DNA from: Agrocybe praecox
Lineage: Eukaryota > Basidiomycota > Agaricomycetes > Agaricales > Agrocybaceae
Assembly: GCA_964017145.1 (NCBI GenBank)
Contig: CAXHKQ010000296.1
Location: 1-16,203 of the forward strand
Direction of reading: 5' to 3'
Length of the DNA: 16,203 nucleotides
The notes below the pieces were generated by a model that was not told the DNA's origin, ran no database searches, and worked only from the letters and a program-made list of their open reading frames with translations. This document shows positions 10,703 through 16,203 of the stretch, one piece after another (within the stretch, counting starts at the first letter, position 1; each line of letters begins with the position of its first letter). A program made the position numbers and the translations under genes.

Positions 10703-11377
10703 GAACTAGAAACAAATATTTATTGTTGGGTCTCGGAAGATACGGGCTCTAAATATCCCCAGAGTTTGTATGAGGACCAAATAAAAGTGTCCCCAATAAA
10801 AACATGTAATGATACAGTTCTGTTGTATAAATCGATAGGAACGCAAAAATGTTCTACAGTGGTGCCATTCGTAAACACCAGAAAAGTTATAAGTGTTTGA
10901 AAAATGCAATTATGCAAACAAATTATTATTATCACCTAATTTGTTTTCCGACTACTAAATTAAAACTCCGGGCTATGTATAGGGATAAAAAAACTCGATG
11001 TTATGTAAAACTCCCCACAATTCAAAATCCTGGACCCGTAAAACTCCGGGCTATGTATAAGGATAAAAAACTCGCTGTTATGTAAAACCCCCCAAAGTTC
11101 AAAACTCGGGACCCGTGATACTTCGAGCTATGTAGGAAAAAAATAATCGCTGTTACATTTTTCAAACACTTATAACTTTTTGTAGTGTCTTGGAATGGCA
11201 CCACTGTAGACATTTTTTTTGTTCCTCTTAACTCTTAATTTGTACAACAGAACTGCATCATCACATTTTCTATTGGGGCAATTTCATATGGTATCCATAT
11301 ACGAAATACCTGAATCTTTTGGAATTTTTAGAGCCTGTATCTTTCGAGACCCAACAATAAGATTTTTTATCTAGTGC
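10703..11377. mobile_element. Foldback/MITE element with approximately 200-bp inverted arms
   Basis: The left arm (about 10703-10914) and right arm (about 11149-11377) are imperfect inverted copies. Landmarks shared in inverted order are TTATTGTTGGGTCTCG at the outer ends, CAGTTCTGTTGTA, CTACAGTGGTGCCATTC, and AAAAGTTATAAGTGTTTGAAAAATG at the inner ends (quoted in part from the left arm). Small insertions and deletions separate the arms. No coding capacity is visible, so it is non-autonomous. Outer ends and a target duplication are not certain. Confidence 0.8.
10963..11149. repeat. 78-bp tandem repeats inside the foldback element
   Basis: Two near-identical units begin at 10963 and 11041 (AAACTCCGGGCTATGTATA...GGACCCGT). 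A third, truncated and more diverged unit begins at about 11118. The array fills the space between the two inverted arms of the enclosing element. Confidence 0.85.
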
Positions 11378-11716
11378 ATCAAATTAAATAACCTTTCATA
11401 AAAGTATAAGGACATTTTAATATCTCAGGTCCCGTTATAAGTAACTAAAACCAAAAAAGTCCCAAAATTCACTTTTAAAATATTTTTGAAATCCGAGAAT
11501 ACAAGGGAGATACGAAATTAAACTTGTTTCAAAATTAAGTTTCATAGGCTTATAAGCTGTGCAGGATTACACAAAAATATTTGTATATGTTATTCCAATA
11601 TTTCTTGGTGTTTGAACTAGGGAAAAGACGATTTTGGATATTTCATTACAAATTCGACAATTTTCAAGCCAAAAAAACTAAATTTCTAAACAATATTTCG
11701 AAAAAGTGTTTTGAGA

Positions 11717-11722
11717 TTTATT
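11717..11722 (-). terminator. Candidate trol polyadenylation signal AATAAA
   Basis: AATAAA on the minus strand about 410 bp past the trol stop codon. A weaker variant, ATTAAA, occurs nearer at 11842-11837. Either would give a short 3'UTR. In AT-rich DNA such hexamers occur by chance, so support is weak. Confidence 0.3.
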
Positions 11723-12132
11723 TGGCGACTTCTGCGGGGTTAGGCCTCTGGATAAGATGAGAAAAAATAAAATATGTTTAACAATCATCATCAATCATCA
11801 AAAGTCCTTGAGAAATTTAAGAAATGTAACAGAAATTTTAATTTGAAAATACAAATTTAAAAACAGCAATTGTGTGTTTTTTGCTTTTCATATAAAACCC
11901 CTAGAGTGAAGCTCCAGATACGAATTGGCCAAATACCCTATACCAAACTGAATTTTACTTGAAAAACAAACATCTAAAGTAGTAGGATTGATTTGAGATG
12001 GAACCAAACATGGTTTACCCAAATTTCCAAAACCGATTTCACCTACCGCCTTCCTTCCACTCTGACAAATATTATCACATCCCAAAACATGCCCATTCCA
12101 CCACCACCCCGTTTCACCCACCCAAATAATAC

Positions 12133-14439
12133 TCACTTCGGACACGTGTCCACGTTCAGTCCGCTCAGCGCGGACTCCCCCAAATGCACCACGCCCGCAT
12201 TCGTCTCCACATTGTGCAGGCATCCCTGGAACCCGACCGTATACCGGCCGCCCGTGAACGCCGCCACCTCGGGCGCTCCGCCCAAGAACACCGGCCCCTC
12301 CAGTGCACTGCTCCTCAGTGCCGTCGGCCGGCTCTCTCCATACAAACTGAACGAATCGATCTCCAGCTGCGCCTGATTGCCTTGCCGCGTCACAATCGCC
12401 ACATGCCGCTGCCCGTCATCGATGCGCGTCTGCTGATTCCGGATCATCGATTCCTCGCCGTTCACGCGGTACGCGTACTCCATGTACCCATCCACCAGGG
12501 CCAGCGCCTCAAAGTCCTGTCCCGCATACGCCTCTCCCTGCCGCTGGCCGAACCACATCAGCAGCCCGTTCGGATTAACCGCGGACAGCAGCACGGCGAT
12601 GTTGAAGTTCTGGACGCGCTCGTCGACGCGCTCCTTCACGATCTCGCTGCGGTTCAGCGCCAGCCAGCCGTCGCCCTTGAAGTGCGCCTTCTCATCCAGT
12701 ACGGCGCTGTACTGACAGATGTCCCCCGTAAAGCCCAACGGGCAGTCACATGCAAAGGCTCCGCCCGCTCCGACGGCCCTGCACTGGCCGTTATTCGTGC
12801 ACGGATCCTGCGCCACGCACACGTCGCTGATGTCCTTGCAGCCGGGTCCCTCGAAGCCCGGCGGACACGCAGCCTGCTGCTCCTGCTCCTCGCCGGCGGC
12901 TCCGCCGCTACCTTGGTCCTCATCCCTCGCGTTGGGCTCACCCTTGTGCAGCTCCTGCTCCTGCCCGTCCTCCGCCACCGCATTCGGATCCTGGGCGCAG
13001 TTCTGCACATTCGCCACATCGCGAACGTCCCCAATCATATCCACCGCCTGGTTGGACACCTCCAACCCGGTGATGCATCCCTCGAAGCCGTCGCGCGTCT
13101 CGACGCCACTATTCAAGCGCATGCGCCCATCGAAGCCGCCCACATACAAATGCGTCTTCAGGTACATGGTCTGATGCCGGGCCGACGAAGCCGCCGCCGC
13201 CGCCGCTCCGTCCACCGGCTGCACCTGCTTGTCCACGTGCAGGAAGGCCTCTCCCTGACGGCGTCCGAACACGATCTCCGTCCACCGGCCGGCCACCAAC
13301 GGTTCCCTCGCTCGGATCACCATCGGCTGCGCTCGAGCGCCCAAATTGAACCGGAACTCCAGATGTCCGTCCCGCACCAGCAGCGCCGCAAAGTCCCCGT
13401 TGGCCGTCTCCGACTCCGCCACATACGCGACCACCGCATCGGCCAGACTGTCCGCTCGCACCTGCAGCCGCACGTTCAGCTTCGTCGGCTTCGGCGATCG
13501 GTACGCGGCATAACTGTTCCGCCCGAACGACAGCGTCGCCTCGTCCAGATGCTCAATGTACTGGCACCGTTCGCCCGTCTTGTTCAGCGGGCAGAAGCAC
13601 TCGAATCCGAGCTCGGTGTCCGCACAGCGGCCGACGCCGCACACCTGCGGCCGGCACGAGGCGCCCTCGTGCGAGCACTGCCGCCCCGTGTAGCCCGGCT
13701 GGCAGATGCACGTGAAGCCGTTCGGCGTCTGGCTCTCCAGGCAGGCGCCCTCGTTCTGGCACGGCCGATCGTCGCACGGTCGGCACGAGCCGACGCCCTC
13801 GGCGGCCAGTCGTTCGCCGGTCAGCTCGACGCGGCGTCCCTGCACGAGCAGCTGGCTGACGCAGCCCACGAAGCCGTGGCGATGCGGCGCCGCCGCAGCG
13901 GGCACCTTGTCGAAGGTGTCGATGCCGCCCACGTACAGGTGGTCGAGCAGGGCGAGGCCGTTGCGCGTGCGCGTCGGGAAGGCGACCGGATGCTGCGCGT
14001 CCACCTGCATGTGGCCCTCGCGACGGATGCGGCTGACGCCGACGGTGTGCCAGTCGTTGAGGGAGACGCGCTGCTCGGCACGGATGACGGTCGCGTTGTC
14101 GCCGTAGTTGAAGCGGAACTCCGGGTAGCCGTCGTTCAGCGACAGAGCGATGTAGGCGTTGCCCTGGATGCCCTGGCCGTTGTAGAGGATGAGGCCGTCC
14201 GGCTGTTGGGGCCGGAAGGTGATCTCGAAGTTGAACTTGGAGTAGGCGTCGGGGATCTGGGCGAAGCTGAGGTAGGAGCGCGGTTGCTGCGGGAAATGGG
14301 GCAGAGCGCCGGTGACCACAAGGGTGGTGGTGAGCGCGGTCTCGGCGGTTGGGCGTCCGGTGCCGGGGTGGCGGGAGCTGGTCGTGCAGACGTAGGTGCC
14401 GGCATCCTGGGCGTTGGCGGAGCGCAGGTGGAGGGTGCT
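12133..14439 (-). CDS. trol: Perlecan / terribly reduced optic lobes (trol): large 3' exon with Ig end and domain V
   Basis: Encodes 768 residues from acceptor CCCGCAG|AGC (exon start 14439, with a TTCTAAC branch-like site just upstream) to TGA at 12135-12133. Residue numbers here count from the exon start. In order: strands E-F of an Ig domain (1-45, DAGTYVC); LG1 (about 55-219, LYVGG, GFVGC); two EGF modules (222-255 and 262-292); LG2 (about 300-481, LYVGG, GFEGC); an acidic linker (482-524); a partial EGF (CPPGFEGPGC, 525-534); a full EGF (541-575); and LG3 (about 583-766, FLGG, GFQGC). This LG-EGF2-LG-EGF2-LG order is perlecan domain V (endorepellin), a basement-membrane module that binds cell receptors such as dystroglycan or integrin in known perlecans. 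N-glycosylation sequons are NAT 115, NKT 286 and NRS 596. The upstream part of the gene (SEA, LDLa, laminin IV, other Ig domains) is outside the window. The open frame continues 5' of 14439, but there the residues stop resembling an Ig domain, so it is intron. The stop lies inside a possible splice donor, so the last residue is provisional. Confidence 0.93.
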   Translation of the reverse strand, partial: STLHLRSANAQDAGTYVCTTSSRHPGTGRPTAETALTTTLVVTGALPHFPQQPRSYLSFAQIPDAYSKFNFEITFRPQQPDGLILYNGQGIQGNAYIALSLNDGYPEFRFNYGDNATVIRAEQRVSLNDWHTVGVSRIRREGHMQVDAQHPVAFPTRTRNGLALLDHLYVGGIDTFDKVPAAAAPHRHGFVGCVSQLLVQGRRVELTGERLAAEGVGSCRPCDDRPCQNEGACLESQTPNGFTCICQPGYTGRQCSHEGASCRPQVCGVGRCADTELGFECFCPLNKTGERCQYIEHLDEATLSFGRNSYAAYRSPKPTKLNVRLQVRADSLADAVVAYVAESETANGDFAALLVRDGHLEFRFNLGARAQPMVIRAREPLVAGRWTEIVFGRRQGEAFLHVDKQVQPVDGAAAAAASSARHQTMYLKTHLYVGGFDGRMRLNSGVETRDGFEGCITGLEVSNQAVDMIGDVRDVANVQNCAQDPNAVAEDGQEQELHKGEPNARDEDQGSGGAAGEEQEQQAACPPGFEGPGCKDISDVCVAQDPCTNNGQCRAVGAGGAFACDCPLGFTGDICQYSAVLDEKAHFKGDGWLALNRSEIVKERVDERVQNFNIAVLLSAVNPNGLLMWFGQRQGEAYAGQDFEALALVDGYMEYAYRVNGEESMIRNQQTRIDDGQRHVAIVTRQGNQAQLEIDSFSLYGESRPTALRSSALEGPVFLGGAPEVAAFTGGRYTVGFQGCLHNVETNAGVVHLGESALSGLNVDTCPK

Positions 14440-14880
14440 CTGCGGGTTCGAATGGGTTACGTTAGAATCATAAGAAAGCATTTTACAGAACTGTGATTCT
14501 GGAAGATATAATCGGAAGTTCTGATTCTTGGTCCGTGAATCCTTGAATAGATGCATAGATCCTGATATAGTCGATAGGCCAACCAGTTGATAATGAGATA
14601 ATTTTACTTGAATATACACTAGCGGAAAAAATTGAAGGATATTTTTTTTAACCCGAATTTTTGGCTGTTTTTCGAAGAGTTGTATCTTTGTTGATAATGG
14701 TCGTATCGGAGTCGGTCCAAAAGCTACTTCAAGCTTGAAGTTTCTAGTTTCGAGATCTTGTGATGGTTTATTTTTCAGAGCAACGTGTATCGTACAGTTG
14801 TGAGGAATACAGTGAGTAAAAGTTTTGGGGAAATCAACCGCAACGGTACACATGTGAAGAATATTGTTTTTTTAAGAGTA

Positions 14881-15489
14881 CGTTTTTAAGTTCATCGTAC
14901 TCAAAAAATGTTCACAAAGTTTCAATGTATTCCCTCCAGCCGTTATTTTGTAGCACTGATTTGAATTTGGGTAGGGATCAAAATTAGCTTCATGCGCTGT
15001 TTATGGTTACAACTTTGTAGAGAAAGCATTGATGGCAAAACGGTAATATTCTTTTTTCATCGTCTATCGTTTCTCTACAATACTGCATCAATACATTTTC
15101 GATAATCGCCAAACGACATGTGTCCATATTGTTCCATACACACTGTACCACAGGGGGCACAAAATCGCAATCTGGGTTTTGATGCAGTATTGTAGAGAAA
15201 CGATAGACGATTAAAAAAAGATCGTTTTTTCAAAAGTTGCAGCCTGTTAAAGTCTAAATTTTTCGATATTCCCATACAAAAATTCAAATTTTCACTGCTC
15301 ATATCTTCCGCCACAGGGCAATATGGCAGAAATCCTGACACACGTATATTTTTATTTTGTCTCTAGTTTCATCCTTGAATGTCGCTCCTTGATTGGTTCG
15401 AATCACTACGGTTTTTTACTTGTGAGTTTTGCTGGAGGAAATACATTGAAACTCAGTGGACATTTCTTGAGTACGATGTACTTAAAACG
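14881..15489. mobile_element. TA-flanked MITE with approximately 60-bp terminal inverted repeats
   Basis: The terminal arms at 14881-14941 and 15430-15489 are inverted copies. The outer ends CGTTTTTAAGTTCATCGTAC and its counterpart differ by one indel and one substitution, and the inner ends share TTCAATGTATT and CTCCAGC. TA dinucleotides flank both sides (14879-14880 and 15490-15491), as expected for a Tc1/mariner-type miniature element. There is no coding capacity. The family is not one I can name. Confidence 0.8.
15059..15211. repeat. Nested 33-bp perfect inverted repeat within the MITE
   Basis: Arms 15059-15091 and 15179-15211 are perfectly complementary over 33 bp. The match extends a few more bases through flanking T/A runs. 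They are separated by 87 bp. The RNA would form a long hairpin in the trol intron. Confidence 0.9.
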
Positions 15490-15505
15490 TAGGGGAACAT
15501 GCCTA

Positions 15506-16065
15506 GTTGTGGCCACCATTTCTAATTTTAGCTATATCTTTTGAACCAATGAATATTCATGGAAACATTTTACATTAAAATCAAGCTAGAACCCTTGCTA
15601 GCTTCTCGTGTGAGGAATCTTCAATTCCGTCGAAACAAACAGAGATATTTAACTTTTAGTGAATTCGTGTTTTTTCACGATAAAAAAAGATATGTCCGGT
15701 TGTGGCCACCTCTAAAAATATGGTTATATGATCCACAACATTTACAAAAATTACGTAAAACGCAGATTATATTGAAGGGGATGATTTTGATGAAGAAATC
15801 TATTGTAAAAGTCTTAAGTGGTCCGGTTGTGGCCACCTCTAAAAATATGGTTATATGATCCACAAAATTACAAAAATGAAGTAAAACGCTGATTATATTG
15901 AAGGGGATGATTTTGTTGAAGAAATCTATTGTAAAAGTCTTAAGTGGCACTCCACACGCAATTGCTGTCTTCAGAATGGGCTCATTGTCGAGCTTGCACC
16001 GCTTTATAGCCTCAATATATGGCGACAACATGGCTGAAAATGCGCAAAAATATGGTGGCCACAAC
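15506..16065. repeat. Palindromic repeat element bounded by GTTGTGGCCACCAT
   Basis: GTTGTGGCCACCAT at 15506-15519 recurs exactly inverted at 16052-16065. Related TCCGGTTGTGGCCACC motifs occur inside at 15695 and 15822, and a second inverted CCACAACCGG follows at about 16082. The segment contains the 127-bp tandem duplication. It is probably a mosquito-type interspersed repeat with sub-terminal motif clusters. The ends are uncertain. Confidence 0.55.
15694..15947. repeat. 127-bp tandem duplication (two units)
   Basis: Units 15694-15820 and 15821-15947 are near-identical head-to-tail copies beginning GTCCGGTTGTGGCCACCTCT and ending ...AAGTCTTAAGTGG, with only a few substitutions and small compensating indels. 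The long minus-strand frame across it simply repeats the same peptide twice and is not a gene. Confidence 0.92.
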
Positions 16066-16203
16066 CGGTTATATTTTATGTCCACAACCGGAAAATGTAA
16101 GCTATTTTTAAAAATGAACAGCATATTTTGCTATGCGAACATTTGCGAAAAAACTATTTTTTATCATAAACTGTATTGAATTTCATTGATTAAAATATAT
16201 CAA

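Larger units (their letters stand above)
9091..12132. other. Intergenic region between trol and Src42A
   Basis: AT-rich DNA with repeats and no supported gene. It contains a palindrome-rich patch (about 9635-9805), a short perfect hairpin (10395-10430) and a foldback element (10703-11377). Nearest trol it should carry the trol 3'UTR. Stretches 9091-9630, 9810-10380 and 11380-11830 show no recognisable protein or RNA gene. A moderately GC-rich patch at about 10135-10385 is open on both strands, but the peptides are not recognisable. Confidence 0.6.
14440..16203 (-). other. trol: trol intron upstream of the domain V exon (partial)
   Basis: AT-rich non-coding DNA 5' of the trol exon on the minus strand. 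It ends in an acceptor and must contain or lead to the exon for the first half of the last Ig domain, which I could not see here. It is mostly repeats: a TA-flanked MITE (14881-15489) directly followed by a palindromic and tandem-repeat element (about 15496-16090). Stretch 14440-14878 shows no gene. Its open frame is a chance extension of the exon frame. Confidence 0.65.

Noticed and set aside
12184..14496. A 770-codon open frame on the plus strand opposite the trol exon
   Set aside because: It is the antisense shadow of a GC-rich exon: strong GC at third positions removes stops on the other strand. The peptide is Arg/His/Leu/Ala-rich, with no domains and no splice or start evidence.
14440..14853. 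Upstream extension of the trol open frame to an ATG at 14853
   Set aside because: Similarity to an Ig domain begins only at 14439, just after an acceptor AG. Upstream codons are AT-rich and unlike perlecan, so this is intron.
15385..15410. A GGTTCGAATC box resembling a tRNA T-loop or B box
   Set aside because: The flanking bases do not form a T stem, and no D arm, anticodon arm or acceptor stem can be built. It lies within a MITE.
15675..16124. A 149-codon minus-strand frame with an internal repeated peptide
   Set aside because: The repetition is the 127-bp tandem duplication read in frame (127 x 2 with indels). It is not a protein gene.

Overview
The window looks like nuclear DNA of a dipteran insect, most likely a mosquito (Culicidae). 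The evidence is coding sequence almost identical to the insect Src-family kinase Src42A, a perlecan (trol) C-terminus, GT-AG introns, GC-rich exons in AT-rich or CA/TG-rich non-coding DNA, and a decayed mariner-type element whose transposase remnants resemble the ITmD37E family known from mosquitoes. I cannot resolve the species.

The only two protein-coding genes I can support lie in tandem on the minus strand, so each reads from high to low coordinates. The right part (12133-14439) is one large coding exon of the basement-membrane proteoglycan perlecan/trol. It holds the end of an Ig domain and the whole of domain V (LG1-EGF-EGF-LG2-acidic linker-partial EGF-EGF-LG3). DNA to its right (14440-16203) is its upstream intron and is packed with miniature repeats. 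To its left comes about 4.7 kb of intergenic or UTR DNA (7425-12132). This is AT-rich and repeat-bearing down to about 9.1 kb, then CpG- and CA/TG-rich close to the next gene.

The second gene is Src42A. Its first coding exon (7095-7424) carries the MGNC acylation signal, a glycine-rich unique region and the first part of the SH3 domain. A 5.3-kb intron follows (1822-7094), then a 95-bp exon (1727-1821) that completes the SH3. The SH2 and kinase exons lie beyond position 1. Src42A acts inside the cell at the membrane and perlecan acts in the extracellular matrix. Nothing in the sequence shows that they are co-regulated.

The rest is non-coding and repeat-rich: a 1,092-bp mariner relic with perfect 26-bp terminal inverted repeats and TA duplications; an approximately 1.2-kb long-TIR element with a short segment inverted inside one arm; a 675-bp foldback element with an internal 78-bp tandem array; a 609-bp TA-flanked MITE with a nested 33-bp perfect inverted repeat; and a 127-bp tandem duplication. 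I found no new protein system, RNA gene or CRISPR array. The points most worth checking are the trol stop codon that sits inside a strong splice-donor sequence, the candidate glycosaminoglycan site in the trol linker, and the structures of the small repeats.
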